NCBI RefSeq assembly: GCF_014705615.1
Contig: NZ_JACXJA010000021.1
Span: 106,866-170,865, forward strand
Direction: 5' to 3'
Length of the DNA: 64,000 nucleotides
Source of the DNA: Paenibacillus oceani
GTDB lineage: Bacteria > Bacillota > Bacilli > Paenibacillales > NBRC-103111
A program made the translations under genes and the position numbers. The notes below the pieces were generated by a model that ran no database searches, was not told the origin of the DNA, and saw only the letters and a list, made by a program, of their open reading frames with translations. Below, piece after piece: positions 52,317 to 63,913 of this stretch. Numbering within the stretch: position 1 is the stretch's first letter; each line of letters begins with the position of its first letter.

Positions 52317-53654
52317 ATGAACAAAGCGAACGCCGAACTGCCCCGCGTTCTTGTAATCAGCATAGACGGGTTGGGGTATAACAACTGGAATCGGAGCGGC
52401 GTACCGATGCCGAACCTGAAAAAGCTTGCCGAGCGCGGCGTCGAAGCCGGGATAAACAGCATTACGCCTTCGGCTACGTGGGCCATTCATACGAGCCTCG
52501 TGTGCGGCACCTATCCCCGCAAGCATGGCGTTCTGGGCAATTGGGTCGTGGACCGCGGGACGAACCAAGTCGGGGAGCACTTTGGAGAGCGGATGTACCC
52601 GAAGGAAGAGTCCGTTCATGGTCTGACGATTTACGATGCGGTGAAACAAATCGGAGGCACAACAGCCGCCTTATGCTGGCCCAAAACATGGGGCGCAACA
52701 GGGCTCGATTTCGTCATACCGGAATGTTACGAGCAGGAATTGATGGAGGCGGGAAGCACGGCTTCTTTATGGAGGGAGCTTGTGGAATTGGGTCTGCCTA
52801 TGCACAGGTATGCATCATGGAGCAAAGATCATGCCCGCGGTCCTATGCAGGACTGGCTGACGACCGAAATCGCCAAGCATCTCATCTGGCGCCATTCACC
52901 CCATTTGCTGCTTGTCCATTATTTGCTTCCGGACAGCTATCAGCATGATTATGGCACGCATTCCGAGGAACTGGACTGGTCTCTGACCTATATAGACGAG
53001 CGAATCGGGGAGCTGCTCCAGGAATTGGAGGCGTCCGGCGGGCTGGAGGAGACGTATGTGGTCGTCATGTCCGATCACGGCTTTGCCGACGCAGCCCGGA
53101 CGTTTTATCCGAACGTGCTGTTTAAGCAGTTAGGCTGGTTTGACGAGGCATGCCCGGAGCGGAGCAGGGTGATGGCCGTATCCAATGGCGGCAGCGGATA
53201 CGCTTATTTGCTGGAGCCAGATCCTGAGGAAAAGGAAAAGCTGCGGGAGCAGGTTCGTTCCCGGCTCCGGTCCGTGGAGGGTGTCCGGCTGCTGGTGGAG
53301 GACGATGCGGATTTTGAAAAATGGGGGCTCCCCGCAGGAGGCGAACATAGCCGTTTTAAGCCGGACTTCGCTTTTGACATGCATCTGGACTGGTTTGTCA
53401 ACTTTGGGCATCAAGGCGGCGAGGTAACGGCAGAGCGGTCCAAATTTACCGGAATGCACGGTTATTTCGCGGACCGGGACGAGATGAAGGCATTCTTTGT
53501 CGCGGCAGGCCCGGGGATCGAGCGGGGAGTGCGTTTGCCGGACATCGGACTTGTGGATGTAGCGCCGACGGTTGCCAGCTGGTTCGGCATCGTGATCCCG
53601 GACGCGGACGGAAAGAAGCTGATGCTGGGAAGAAGGGACGGAAGGTCATGTTAA
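52317..53654 (+). CDS. Type I phosphodiesterase / nucleotide pyrophosphatase-family enzyme
   Basis: The protein of 445 residues belongs to the alkaline phosphatase superfamily. Metal ligands appear as Asp in LVISIDGLG (near 15), the Thr nucleophile in TPSATWAIHTSL (near 50), DSYQHDYG (near 205), SDHGF (near 250) and His in GMHGYF (near 380). It has no signal peptide, so it acts in the cytosol on imported phosphodiesters or phosphonates. ATG 52317 is chosen, six bases after AGAGGTG; ATG 52314 and GTG 52308 are alternatives. Context suggests glycerophosphodiester hydrolysis. Confidence 0.8.
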   Translation: MNKANAELPRVLVISIDGLGYNNWNRSGVPMPNLKKLAERGVEAGINSITPSATWAIHTSLVCGTYPRKHGVLGNWVVDRGTNQVGEHFGERMYPKEESVHGLTIYDAVKQIGGTTAALCWPKTWGATGLDFVIPECYEQELMEAGSTASLWRELVELGLPMHRYASWSKDHARGPMQDWLTTEIAKHLIWRHSPHLLLVHYLLPDSYQHDYGTHSEELDWSLTYIDERIGELLQELEASGGLEETYVVVMSDHGFADAARTFYPNVLFKQLGWFDEACPERSRVMAVSNGGSGYAYLLEPDPEEKEKLREQVRSRLRSVEGVRLLVEDDADFEKWGLPAGGEHSRFKPDFAFDMHLDWFVNFGHQGGEVTAERSKFTGMHGYFADRDEMKAFFVAAGPGIERGVRLPDIGLVDVAPTVASWFGIVIPDADGKKLMLGRRDGRSC

Positions 53655-54508
53655 TTTTGGAGGATGACGAACGAAGCGTATCCGCAGCTCTGGAGCTGCT
53701 GCTTCAGGCGGAAGCGGTATTTTTTGATCTGGACGGCTGCATCTATTTCGGCGATCGGCTGGCGGACGGGGCTTTGGCGCTGCTGGAATGGCTAAGCCAT
53801 AAAGGGAAGCAGGTTCGCTTCGTAACGAATAATTCTACCGATACAGGTGCGCAGGTGGCTGCCCGCTTAGTCCGGATGGGCCTAAAGGCCGGGTCTGAAC
53901 AAATTATGACGGCTACGGAGCAAATAGGGCTGCACCTGATGAGGCTGTACGGCAGAACGACGCTTAAAGTGATCGGTAGCCGTTCCCTGCATAGCGCGTT
54001 GGAACGGGCCGGGCATCGTTTAGTGCCGCTGTACAGCGACGAACGGGCCGATACGCTCGTGATTGGCCGGGATACGTCCTATGATTACGCGAAGCTACAG
54101 GCAGCTATGGAAGAAATAGACGCGGGTACGCCGGTGCTTGCAACCAATCCGGATTTGTTTCATCCGGGGAGCCGGGGCGAAAAGGTACCGGAGACCGGAG
54201 CTCTGTATAGCGCACTTGAGGCGATGACGGGCCGGAAAATCAATTATTTCGGCAAGCCGGCTCCTTATATGTTCGAGCTTGCTATGGAAAACTGCGGCGT
54301 AAAATCCCCTGAATTATGCGTGATGGTCGGTGATAATCTGCATACGGACATTGCGGGCGGCCGTTCTGCGGGCGTGAAAACGATCTGGCTGTACGATGCG
54401 GCCAATCTTCCGTCGTCTGAGGAACCGCTCCCTTTCCATTTGCGGCCGGATGTTGCGCTTCCGGATCTGCAGTCTCTTTCGGCTCGCGTGGGATTTGGCG
54501 GTGTATAA
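53648..54508 (+). CDS. HAD-IIA family phosphatase (NagD/glycerol-phosphatase-like)
   Basis: The 286-residue protein has the HAD catalytic aspartates in FFDLDGCIYFGD (near 28-36), motif 2 FVTNNST, a C2 cap, Lys in YFGKPAPY (near 200) and metal site MVGDNLHTDIAGG (near 223). HAD-IIA members dephosphorylate small sugar phosphates, including glycerol phosphates. It overlaps the phosphodiesterase gene by 7 bases, so they are coupled. A role in clearing the phosphomonoester released by that enzyme is inferred. Confidence 0.85.
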   Translation: MLILEDDERSVSAALELLLQAEAVFFDLDGCIYFGDRLADGALALLEWLSHKGKQVRFVTNNSTDTGAQVAARLVRMGLKAGSEQIMTATEQIGLHLMRLYGRTTLKVIGSRSLHSALERAGHRLVPLYSDERADTLVIGRDTSYDYAKLQAAMEEIDAGTPVLATNPDLFHPGSRGEKVPETGALYSALEAMTGRKINYFGKPAPYMFELAMENCGVKSPELCVMVGDNLHTDIAGGRSAGVKTIWLYDAANLPSSEEPLPFHLRPDVALPDLQSLSARVGFGGV

Positions 54509-54535
54509 TGAGAACGTTGCCGTTTGCTAGCGAAA

Positions 54536-54557
54536 AAAAGCTTCTAAACGAAGCCTT
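54536..54557 (-). terminator. Weak second terminator downstream of the methyltransferase
   Basis: On the minus strand AAGGCTTC and GAAGCTTT flank GTTTA, and TTTTTCG follows. It sits just beyond the HAD gene end. Confidence 0.4.
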
Positions 54558-54641
54558 CTCCACGATGAATGACCAATCACTTTTTTTAAAAGCAACGCTT
54601 TAAGGCCTTGCGACACTACAAACCTTGAGTTTCTGCAACGA

Positions 54642-54674
54642 TGAAAAAAGCGGTCCGGTTATCCGGCCGCTTCT
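54642..54674 (-). terminator. Terminator after the methyltransferase gene
   Basis: On the minus strand AAGCGGCCGG-ATAA-CCGGACCGCTT forms a 10-base stem with one mismatch, and TTTTTC follows. It closes the thyA-folA-methyltransferase unit; it may also slow transcription from the plus side. Confidence 0.8.
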
Positions 54675-54750
54675 GTGCGTTAACGGTGCATGTTGGAAGA
54701 GTTCTATTGTTCATAGAAGCACCGGTGTAACTGGTTTATTAAGCTGCCGC

Positions 54751-55368
54751 TCACTGTCTTGGCTGAAGAATCAGCGATTGAAAATGAGGATTGCCCTCTC
54801 CTTGCGACACGGTGTCGAAATATACGATCCGGAACAAGCTGCTGACTGCCTTCAGCAAGTTCTCATCCGTGTACATCGCGAAAAACCGTTTCGGTTCATA
54901 AAAGTCCTGCTCCCATACCCCCTCCGAATCGCGCCCGCCATACACGCCCATGTAAAGCAGCCCGTCCGGCTTCATTACCCGCCGAATCTCCTTCAAGGCG
55001 GCTGGGAGCCCCGCCTTCGGCACATGCAGCAGGCAGTTTAAGGCGTATACGGCGTCGAACGATTGATCCGGGAAGCCCAAGTCGTCAAAGCTTCGCACCT
55101 CGGCCTGCAATCCTTTCTCCCGGCAAATCCGTACCATCTCCGGGGACTGGTCGGTGCAGACCACTTCAAGCCCGGCGGATGCAAAAAACAGACCGTCCCG
55201 TCCCGGTCCGGAGCCGACCTCCAGCAACGTCCTGGTATCGTTCTTCCTAAGGGTTTTCAGAAAATGCTCTCGTTCGCGAACTTTCCATTCGGCCGTTCCC
55301 GCTTGGTCCCGCTCTTCAGCGTGACGGTTGTAGGCGGCTACTAAATCGGCTTTATATACACCGGTCAC
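54751..55368 (-). CDS. Class I SAM-dependent methyltransferase
   Basis: The 205-residue enzyme has the Rossmann methyltransferase motifs: LLEVGSGPGRDGLFFASAG (motif I, near 48), VVCTDQSPEMV, the acidic motif FDAVYALNCLLHV and motif III LKEIRRVMKPDGLLYMGVYG. The substrate is not evident. GTG 55368 has GAAGGAGGGGAACCC upstream. It follows folA after 27 bases on the same strand, but a role in folate or thymidylate metabolism is not implied. Confidence 0.82.
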   Translation of the reverse strand: MTGVYKADLVAAYNRHAEERDQAGTAEWKVREREHFLKTLRKNDTRTLLEVGSGPGRDGLFFASAGLEVVCTDQSPEMVRICREKGLQAEVRSFDDLGFPDQSFDAVYALNCLLHVPKAGLPAALKEIRRVMKPDGLLYMGVYGGRDSEGVWEQDFYEPKRFFAMYTDENLLKAVSSLFRIVYFDTVSQGEGNPHFQSLILQPRQ

Positions 55369-55395
55369 GGGTTCCCCTCCTTCAGCTGGTGTTAC

Positions 55396-55902
55396 TCAGG
55401 CAAGCTTGCGCTCATAAGTCAGAAACGTATGAGGGTGTGCGTTTTTCTCATCGACCTCGCCCGCCACGCTCGAGGTAACTTCCCATTGATCGGGATCGAG
55501 TTCGGGGAAAAAGGCGTCCCCTTCGAATCGTTCCTCGATCGAGGTAACGTAGATCCGGTCAGCGTAGCGGAAAAACAAGCCGTACACCTCCGAGCCTCCG
55601 ATGACGAACGGGCTTTGCCCGGCAGCGGCCTCAAACGCCTCCTCCGGCGTATGGACGACCCTACAGCCGTCGGCGGCATAGGAGGCATCCCGGGTCAGTA
55701 CAATATTCAACCGGCCCGGCAGCGGCTTCCCGATCGATTCGTACGTTTTACGCCCCATTATCACCGGATGGCCCATCGTCGTTCTTTTGAAAAAGGCAAG
55801 ATCCGCCGGGAGCCGCCAAGGCAGTTTGTTATCTTTGCCGATTACGCCGCCTTGCGCCATGGCGACGATCATCGAGACGGAAGCAGGCGCTTGTCCGCTC
55901 AT
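55396..55902 (-). CDS. folA: Dihydrofolate reductase
   Basis: The enzyme reduces dihydrofolate to tetrahydrofolate with NADPH. The 168-residue protein has [25 protein letters not shown] (split over residues 11-35, containing the catalytic-type acidic residue Asp34), [18 protein letters not shown] (NADPH site) and [12 protein letters not shown]. It overlaps thyA by 4 bases, the classic arrangement in which dihydrofolate made by thymidylate synthase is recycled. Confidence 0.95.
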   Translation of the reverse strand: MSGQAPASVSMIVAMAQGGVIGKDNKLPWRLPADLAFFKRTTMGHPVIMGRKTYESIGKPLPGRLNIVLTRDASYAADGCRVVHTPEEAFEAAAGQSPFVIGGSEVYGLFFRYADRIYVTSIEERFEGDAFFPELDPDQWEVTSSVAGEVDEKNAHPHTFLTYERKLA

Positions 55903-56693
55903 ATCGCGACCTCCCCTTTAATGCGCGGATGCGGATCATAGCCGATCAGCTCGAAATCTTCGTAACGGAAGTCGAAGATCGACCGGACATCCGGGTTCAG
56001 CTTCATCGCCGGCAGCGGCCGGGGTTCGCGGGTTACTTGGAGACGGATCTGCTCCATATGATTCGAATAAATATGCGCGTCGCCCAAGGTGTGGACAAAA
56101 TGGCCCGGCTGCAGTCCGGTAACTTGAGCCATCATCAGCGTCAGCAGCGCATAAGAGGCGATATTAAAAGGAACGCCCAGGAAAACATCCGCGCTCCGCT
56201 GATACAACTGACACGACAGCTTGCCGTCCGCCACATAAAACTGGAACAGACAGTGGCAGGGGGCCAGCGCCATCCGGTCCAGCTCGGCGGCGTTCCACGC
56301 GCTGACGATCATCCGGCGCGAATCGGGATTGTTTTTGATTTGATCCAGCACGATCGCAATCTGGTCGACCGCGCCGCCGTCAGGCTTGGCCCATGAGCGC
56401 CACTGCTTGCCGTACACCGGCCCCAAATCGCCGTTCTCATCAGCCCATTCGTCCCATATAGATACACCGTGTTCGTGCAGATAGCCAACATTTGTGTCCC
56501 CGCGCAGAAACCACAGCAGTTCGTGAATGATCGAGCGAAGATGCAGCTTCTTCGTAGTCAGCAGCGGAAAACCTTGCTGCAGATCAAATCTCATCTGGTA
56601 TCCGAATAGGCTGATTGTGCCTGTGCCGGTCCGGTCCGACTTGTGCACGCCTTCGTTTAATATCGTTTCGCATAGCTGCAAGTATTGCTTCAT
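55899..56693 (-). CDS. thyA: Thymidylate synthase
   Basis: ThyA methylates dUMP to dTMP using methylene-tetrahydrofolate. The 264-residue protein matches the E. coli-type length and has the catalytic cysteine in [12 protein letters not shown] (Cys146), the Arg-containing DRTGTGT and RRMIVSAWN motifs, and [10 protein letters not shown]. It starts at ATG 56693 with AGGGAACTTACTAA before it, a weak ribosome site. It is the first gene of the minus-strand unit and is divergent from the PspC gene. Confidence 0.96.
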   Translation of the reverse strand: MKQYLQLCETILNEGVHKSDRTGTGTISLFGYQMRFDLQQGFPLLTTKKLHLRSIIHELLWFLRGDTNVGYLHEHGVSIWDEWADENGDLGPVYGKQWRSWAKPDGGAVDQIAIVLDQIKNNPDSRRMIVSAWNAAELDRMALAPCHCLFQFYVADGKLSCQLYQRSADVFLGVPFNIASYALLTLMMAQVTGLQPGHFVHTLGDAHIYSNHMEQIRLQVTREPRPLPAMKLNPDVRSIFDFRYEDFELIGYDPHPRIKGEVAI

Positions 56694-56946
56694 TTAGTAA
56701 GTTCCCTCTTTTCTTTTCCGTCGTTTGCGGAACTTCCGCTGTCCATTTCAACCATTTTATATTACCATAAGGAAGGGTATGCCCGATACGAAGACCTGTC
56801 GGTCGTCCCCGACTTAAGTCCAGTCCGAATACCATCTTCGGTCCGTTTTGGATGGGCGTCCGATTTTCTATACTAGAAGCATAAGGTTGCATCGCTGCCA
56901 AGTCCGGTATGCGGTGAGCCAATACCATACAAAGGTGTTGTCCGAC

Positions 56947-57486
56947 ATGAAAAAATTGTACCGGTCCCGTAGAGACAGCAAGTTGTTCGGTTTATGCGGC
57001 GGGCTGGCCGAACTTCTTAACGTCGATTCTACGCTGCTGCGTGTCGTCTTGCTGGTGACGGCTTTCTTCACCGGAGGCACACTGATCCCGATATATTTTA
57101 TCGCCTGCCTCGTCATTCCGAAGGAACCGGCGTTCGATCCGTTTTATAATCCGACATACGGGTATCCGAACCGGCCGGAATACGGCCCCGGACCCTATCA
57201 TTCGGATCCGCACTACCGCGGCGGTTCGTATTATGGCAGCTCCAGCGGAACGACACATCAGCCGTACGGAAGTTCCACTTATTCGAGCGGATACGGATCG
57301 AAGCCGCCCAGCTACGGCACCGGCTATCAGCCGCAGACGGAAGCTCCGCCGTCCGCCGGTCCCGCTCCGCAGAAGCCGGCTCCCAATCTGGACGAGATGA
57401 TGCGGGACGTCGAGAAGAAGGCGCTCCAAAAAGAGATTGAGGAACTTCGCGCCAAGCTGGCGCAGTATGAGAAGAGCGACAAATAA
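56947..57486 (+). CDS. PspC-domain membrane protein
   Basis: The 179-residue protein opens MKKLYRSRRDSKLFGLCGG and LAELLNVDSTLLRVV, the PspC signature. A membrane helix follows (about 34-58), then a Gly/Tyr/Ser/Pro-rich linker (about 70-140) and a C-terminal coiled coil (about 150-178, EKKALQKEIEELRAKLAQ). PspC-type proteins sense or resist envelope stress. ATG 56947 follows AAAGGTGTTGTCCGAC. The linker is low-complexity and probably unstructured. Confidence 0.85.
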   Translation: MKKLYRSRRDSKLFGLCGGLAELLNVDSTLLRVVLLVTAFFTGGTLIPIYFIACLVIPKEPAFDPFYNPTYGYPNRPEYGPGPYHSDPHYRGGSYYGSSSGTTHQPYGSSTYSSGYGSKPPSYGTGYQPQTEAPPSAGPAPQKPAPNLDEMMRDVEKKALQKEIEELRAKLAQYEKSDK

Positions 57487-57502
57487 AGCAGGTTGGTATC
57501 AG

Positions 57503-57536
57503 CCACGGAACTTTAGCTTCCGTGGTTTTATTTTTT
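57503..57536 (+). terminator. Terminator after the PspC gene
   Basis: CCACGGAA (57503-57510) and TTCCGTGG (57518-57525) are perfect, with loop CTTTAGC, and TTTTATTTTTT follows. Confidence 0.92.
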
Positions 57537-57716
57537 ATAGGGAATGCTTCCTTATTGGAAACCATTGCGAACATACATTCGCTTTTGGTATGATGGAAGC
57601 AAACGCCTAAGCAAACGACACTATGAACCATTTGACACCCCCGGAGTGCTGACATAGACTGAGATTAGTTTTTATTTTGAAGGGAACAACGCCCGGATAG
57701 TCGGAGGGTTACACGG

Positions 57717-58406
57717 TTGAACATCGACATTGGACGGTGGAAGCACGTCTTCAAGCTGGACCCGGACCGGGACATAAGCGACTCGGCACTCGAGCGGGTA
57801 TGCATGTCGGGTACGGATGCCGTTATGGTTGGCGGCACAACGGGAGTTACGTTTGATAATACGGTAGATTTGCTGTCCCGGATTCGCCGGTTCGAGGTGC
57901 CTTGTGTGCTGGAAATATCCGATCACGATGCGATCGTTCCGGGATTCGATATGTATTTGATCCCCGTCGTGCTGAACGCGGGCAATCCGGATTTTGTTGT
58001 CGGTCAGCATCACCGTGCGGTGAAAGAATACGGTCCGATGATGCAGTGGGATCAGATTGCAGCAGAGGGATACGTGATTTTGAACAGCGGCTCCAGTGCG
58101 GCCCGCGTAACGGAAGCCCGGACAGAGCTGCAAGCGGACGATGTGGTCGCTTATGCGAGAATCGCGGAGAAGCTGTTCCGGTTTCCCGTATTTTACGTCG
58201 AATACAGCGGTATGTTCGGCGATATGGATCTGGTGAAGCGCGCTGCAGCACAGCTCGAACGTACCCGGCTGTTTTACGGGGGAGGCATCGACGGCCCCGA
58301 CAAAGCGAGACTGGCGTCGGAAGCGGCTCATACGATCATCGTCGGGAACGCCGTATACGAGAATCTGGATCGTGCCCTGGAGACGGTTCGGGCGACACAA
58401 GAATAG
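57717..58406 (+). CDS. pcrB: Heptaprenylglyceryl phosphate synthase
   Basis: PcrB is a TIM-barrel prenyltransferase that joins heptaprenyl diphosphate to sn-glycerol-1-phosphate in Firmicutes. The 229-residue protein has [51 protein letters not shown] and LFYGGGIDG with the C-terminal phosphate-binding [14 protein letters not shown] 57717 follows GTCGGAGGGTTACACGG. It is 14 bases upstream of pcrA, the normal Bacillales pairing. Confidence 0.94.
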   Translation: MNIDIGRWKHVFKLDPDRDISDSALERVCMSGTDAVMVGGTTGVTFDNTVDLLSRIRRFEVPCVLEISDHDAIVPGFDMYLIPVVLNAGNPDFVVGQHHRAVKEYGPMMQWDQIAAEGYVILNSGSSAARVTEARTELQADDVVAYARIAEKLFRFPVFYVEYSGMFGDMDLVKRAAAQLERTRLFYGGGIDGPDKARLASEAAHTIIVGNAVYENLDRALETVRATQE

Positions 58407-58420
58407 AAAGGTTGACCGGA

Positions 58421-60745
58421 ATGAACGGAAGCATCGATATCCATGCGGCAGTGGCCAAACTGAATAAGGAGCAGCGGGAGGCGGTCGAGGCGCTGAACGG
58501 CCCCGTACTTATTATGGCGGGAGCGGGTAGCGGCAAGACGCGCGTTTTGACGCACCGGATCGCTTATTTGATCGCTACGCGGAAAGCGGCTCCCTGGAGC
58601 ATTTTGGCCATCACATTTACGAATAAAGCAGCCCGGGAAATGCAGGACAGAATCGGGAAAATCGCCGGACCTTCGGCGTCCGACATTTGGGTGTCCACGT
58701 TTCACTCCATGTGCGTGCGCATTTTACGGCGGGACATTGAGCGGATCGGATATTCATCCAATTTCTCGATTCTCGATTCCACGGACCAGCTGTCGGTTAT
58801 AAAGACTTGTATGAAGGAACTGAACGTCGACGCCAAAAAGTTCGAGCCGAAGGCAATCCAGGCGGAGCTCGGTTCAGCTAAAAACGAACTGGTCACGCCA
58901 GAGCGGTACGAGCGTAAAATCGGCGATTTCTTTCAAGGCCAGGTCGCCAAAGTATACACGCTTTACCAGAAGAAGCTGAAGGCCAACAATTCGCTCGATT
59001 TTGACGACCTGATCATGAAGACGATCGAGCTGTTTCAGCAAGTTCCGGATGTGCTGGAGTTTTACCAGAACAAGTTCCAATACATCCACGTGGATGAGTA
59101 TCAGGATACGAACAGAGCTCAATATATGCTATGCAGGATGCTTGCGGACAAGCATCATCATATATGCGTCGTCGGCGACAGCGACCAGTCGATTTATCGT
59201 TGGCGCGGAGCGGACATTGCAAATATTTTGAATTTTGAGAAAGACTACCCGGAAGCCCGCACGATCTACCTAGAGCAAAATTACCGTTCCACCTCCAACA
59301 TCCTGAATGCGGCCAACGCCGTCATTAACAACAATACCGGACGCAAGCCCAAGCGGTTATGGACGGACAAAGGCGACGGAAGCAAGCTGCAGCGGTATGA
59401 AGCGGGCTCTGAGCACGAGGAAGGTTATTTTATAGCCGGGGAAATCGTCAAAAACTATAAGCAGGGCCAGAAGTATTCGAACCACGCGGTGCTGTACCGG
59501 ACCAATGCCCAGTCTCGGGTAATCGAGGAAATTTTGATCAAGTCGGATATCCCGTATCAGATCGTAGGCGGCATCAAGTTCTATGACCGGAAAGAAATTA
59601 AGGACATCCTGGCTTATCTGCGTCTGATCTCGAATCCGGATGACGATATTAGTTTAAGAAGGATCATTAATGTACCGAAGCGCGGGATCGGCGATACGAC
59701 GCTGGACAAGCTGGCTGAAGCTGCGGCGGCGCGGGGAATTTCCATCTTTGCCGCGCTGGAGCAGACGGACAGCTTGGAATTAAGCGCGAGATTTCGAGCT
59801 ACCTTGGCCGAGTTTTACGGGTTGATCCGCAATTTAAACGCAATGCTCGACTATTTGTCCGTTACGGAGCTTACCGAGAAGATGCTGGAGCTGACCGGCT
59901 ACCGTGAAGAGCTGCTGCGGGAAAATACGATCGAATCGAAGTCGCGATTAGAAAATATCGACGAGTTTCTGTCCGTTACGCTTGATTTCGAGAAGCGAAG
60001 CGAAGAGAAATCGCTCGTGTCGTTTCTGACCGATCTGGCCTTAATCGCGGACATCGACACGATGGACAAGGAAGACGACGGCAGCGACAAAGACGCGATC
60101 ATCCTGATGACGATGCACAGTGCCAAAGGACTGGAGTTCCCGGTCGTCTTTATCATCGGCATGGAAGAAGGAGTATTCCCGCACAGCCGTGCGTTTCTGG
60201 ACAACGAAGAGCTGGAGGAAGAGCGCCGGCTCGCTTATGTAGGCATCACGCGTGCGGAGGAGAAGCTTTATTTGACCTGCGCACGGATGCGCACGCTGTT
60301 CGGGAAGACGGCGGCGAACGCGCCGTCGCGGTTTTTCAAAGAAATTCCCGCAGAGCTGGTCGAGAATGCGGGAGGTTACGGCGTCATTGGCGGCAGCGGG
60401 TCCTCTTACAGCTCCCGGAGCGGGGGATACGGCGGCGGCACGTCGGTATACGGATCTCCTGCGAGGGGAGCATACGGTTCGCCGGCGGGAAGCTCGATCG
60501 GCGCAGCTCCTTCGGTCGCCGGCAGAGCCGCTGCAGGTGTGCAGCAGCGCCAGGCCGGAGCTGCCGGAAGCGGCGCGGCGGCATCGTATGCGAACGGTGA
60601 TAAAGTGAGCCATGGCAAGTGGGGGACCGGCGTCATCGTTGCTGTAAAGGGAAGCGGTGACGATACGGAGCTGCAGATCGCTTTTCCTGCTCCTGTCGGG
60701 GTGAAGCGGCTGCTCGCGAAATTCGCCCCGATCTCCAAGCTGTAA
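58421..60745 (+). CDS. pcrA: ATP-dependent DNA helicase PcrA
   Basis: This superfamily 1A 3'-5' helicase of 774 residues works in repair, replication-conflict removal and plasmid replication. Helicase motifs are Walker [11 protein letters not shown] (33-41), [17 protein letters not shown] (motif II), [13 protein letters not shown] (motif III), QNYRST and [13 protein letters not shown] (motif VI). The C-terminus has a Gly/Ser/Tyr-rich linker (about 650-725) and a terminal RNA polymerase-binding Tudor-like domain ([13 protein letters not shown] through [11 protein letters not shown]). ATG 58421 follows AAAGG; an open frame extends upstream to 57902, but it overlaps pcrB and is not used. Confidence 0.96.
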   Translation: MNGSIDIHAAVAKLNKEQREAVEALNGPVLIMAGAGSGKTRVLTHRIAYLIATRKAAPWSILAITFTNKAAREMQDRIGKIAGPSASDIWVSTFHSMCVRILRRDIERIGYSSNFSILDSTDQLSVIKTCMKELNVDAKKFEPKAIQAELGSAKNELVTPERYERKIGDFFQGQVAKVYTLYQKKLKANNSLDFDDLIMKTIELFQQVPDVLEFYQNKFQYIHVDEYQDTNRAQYMLCRMLADKHHHICVVGDSDQSIYRWRGADIANILNFEKDYPEARTIYLEQNYRSTSNILNAANAVINNNTGRKPKRLWTDKGDGSKLQRYEAGSEHEEGYFIAGEIVKNYKQGQKYSNHAVLYRTNAQSRVIEEILIKSDIPYQIVGGIKFYDRKEIKDILAYLRLISNPDDDISLRRIINVPKRGIGDTTLDKLAEAAAARGISIFAALEQTDSLELSARFRATLAEFYGLIRNLNAMLDYLSVTELTEKMLELTGYREELLRENTIESKSRLENIDEFLSVTLDFEKRSEEKSLVSFLTDLALIADIDTMDKEDDGSDKDAIILMTMHSAKGLEFPVVFIIGMEEGVFPHSRAFLDNEELEEERRLAYVGITRAEEKLYLTCARMRTLFGKTAANAPSRFFKEIPAELVENAGGYGVIGGSGSSYSSRSGGYGGGTSVYGSPARGAYGSPAGSSIGAAPSVAGRAAAGVQQRQAGAAGSGAAASYANGDKVSHGKWGTGVIVAVKGSGDDTELQIAFPAPVGVKRLLAKFAPISKL

Positions 60746-60843
60746 ACGGCTGACACGAAACTTCCGTCCTGCCGGCAGTGTGCGGACAGGATCGCGTGCA
60801 GGATTGCGGACTATTTAATCCGTTTATGAGAGGATGAAGTTGA

Positions 60844-62862
<2,019 letters not shown>

Positions 62863-62893
62863 CCGAATAGAAGCTATCGCTTACGCCGGGCAT

Positions 62894-62931
62894 GCATTGT
62901 GTTAGATTTTTTTCTTAAATGGACACAATGC
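62894..62931. repeat. Hairpin after ligA
   Basis: GCATTGTGT (62894-62902) and ACACAATGC (62923-62931) are a perfect 9-base inverted repeat whose loop includes a TTTTTTT run. The upstream TACGCCGGGCATGCATTGT recurs, slightly changed, at 63464-63484. It could slow or end ligA transcription, but lacks a T-run after the stem. Confidence 0.5.
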
Positions 62932-62988
62932 CGGACGTTCATCGTAGCATCTTGGACCTTGTGCTCCCGCTCAGAGGGAAGAGAGAAC

Positions 62989-63133
62989 CGAATAAGAGTG
63001 GTTTGTACCCTTAATTTTGTTCGAACACTCGCCTGGACACGGAATAAGAGCGGTTTGTAGCTTCTAAAATCCGCTAAAAGGGTTATACCCCCATTAGTTG
63101 GTTGAAATAAGGGGTACAAACCACCTCTATTCG
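62989..63133. repeat. Three copies of a 25-28 base motif, one inverted
   Basis: CGAATAAGAGTGGTTTGTAC (from 62989) and GGAATAAGAGCGGTTTGTAG (from 63041) are direct repeats. AAGGGGTACAAACCACCTCT (63110-63129) is an inverted copy. Copies 1 and 3 can pair into a long stem. Confidence 0.65.
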
Positions 63134-63449
63134 TCTCTGTCCTCCCAATATGTCGAATATAGAGGGTGCCAGAGACTCTTATTATGTGATTTAGCGTAAT
63201 TTAGCCCGCTCATAATTCGTGTCAGCGAAGCCCAACCGGATCTGATCGCGTGAGAGCTGCTCATGGGTCGTATCCGAAGGCGAGCTGTTACGTTACCCTA
63301 AAAACTCACTAGCGAGCGGCTCGAGCAAGGCCCCATTCCCTTCAACGCGCGAAGGTTACATACCAAGGACCGTCCGGACGCTTTTACTGGATGGTTTTTT
63401 CCTTAAGAAAGGGTAAGTTCTCAGCGAAGCTAAGTCCTTTCTGCTCGCA

Positions 63450-63520
63450 AGAAAAGCTGCCTCATACGCCGGGGCATGTATTGTCGCTAAGGCTTCGTCT
63501 AGTAGTATAGAAGCTTTTCT
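63450..63520 (+). repeat. Inverted repeat with T-rich tail upstream of the rRNA promoter
   Basis: AGAAAAGCT (63450-63458) and AGCTTTTCT (63512-63520) are exact inverted repeats, and CTTTTTG follows. A terminator insulating the rRNA operon is possible, but the 53-base loop is long. Confidence 0.4.
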
Positions 63521-63618
63521 CTTTTTGCCGAACATCTAGTTTAACCTGATCTTTGCTGCGTTGTAACGGCTAATGTGGGTGGCCTGGAACGAATCCGAAA
63601 AATAATTTAAGAAAAGAG

Positions 63619-63647
63619 TTGCATTTCATTTTGAAACCTGATATTAT
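63619..63647 (+). promoter_or_regulatory. Promoter of the rRNA operon
   Basis: TTGCAT (63619-63624) and TATTAT (63642-63647) have the ideal 17-base spacing and lie about 270 bases before the mature 16S start, the usual distance for an rRNA operon leader. The leader also contains TTCCTTGAAAACTGAACAA (63727-63745), a sequence characteristic of Bacillales rRNA leaders and spacers. Confidence 0.65.
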
Positions 63648-63850
63648 AAGTTCTTGTCACGACATGATTCGCCAAAAAAATGAGCCAGTAAATAAGGCTT
63701 ATGAACCATGACGGCGACAACAAAGTTCCTTGAAAACTGAACAAATGAAACGGACCATAAAAGAAATTTCGTTGGCGCAAGCTGCGGAATTTTACAAGTC
63801 AGTACGTTTGAGCAATCAGCTCTAAAATAATGAGAAGCTTTGAAGATGGT

Positions 63851-63878
63851 TAGTTTGATCCTCTGGATCAATCTCTCC
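63851..63878 (+). other. rRNA leader hairpin that mimics and complements the 16S 5' end
   Basis: AGTTTGATCCT (63852-63862) repeats bases of the mature 16S start. GGATCAATCTCTCC (63865-63878) is complementary to both that copy and the 16S start GGAGAGTTTGATCC (63919-63932), with one mismatch in 14. A local hairpin and a competing long-range pairing are both possible. Confidence 0.6.
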
Positions 63879-63913
63879 AACTCGTGAAGAGAAATCGAAG
63901 AAGCGACTCAACC

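Larger units (their letters stand above)
62863..63913. other. Spacer between ligA and the 16S rRNA gene
   Basis: About 1050 bases with no convincing gene. In order: a hairpin (62894-62931), three copies of an AATAAGAG-GGTTTGTA motif (62989-63133), a large hairpin (63450-63520), the rRNA promoter (63619-63647) and the rRNA leader. Minus-strand open frames at 62874-63119 and 63644-63880 are rejected as chance or repeat-derived. Confidence 0.75.

Noticed and set aside
57902..58420. N-terminal extension of pcrA by 173 codons
   Set aside because: It lies inside pcrB in another frame. PcrA proteins start at the [10 protein letters not shown] position, next to an AAAGG site.
62874..63880. Minus-strand frames in the ligA-rRNA spacer
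   Set aside because: One overlaps the triple repeat and the other covers the rRNA leader and promoter. Neither has a ribosome site.
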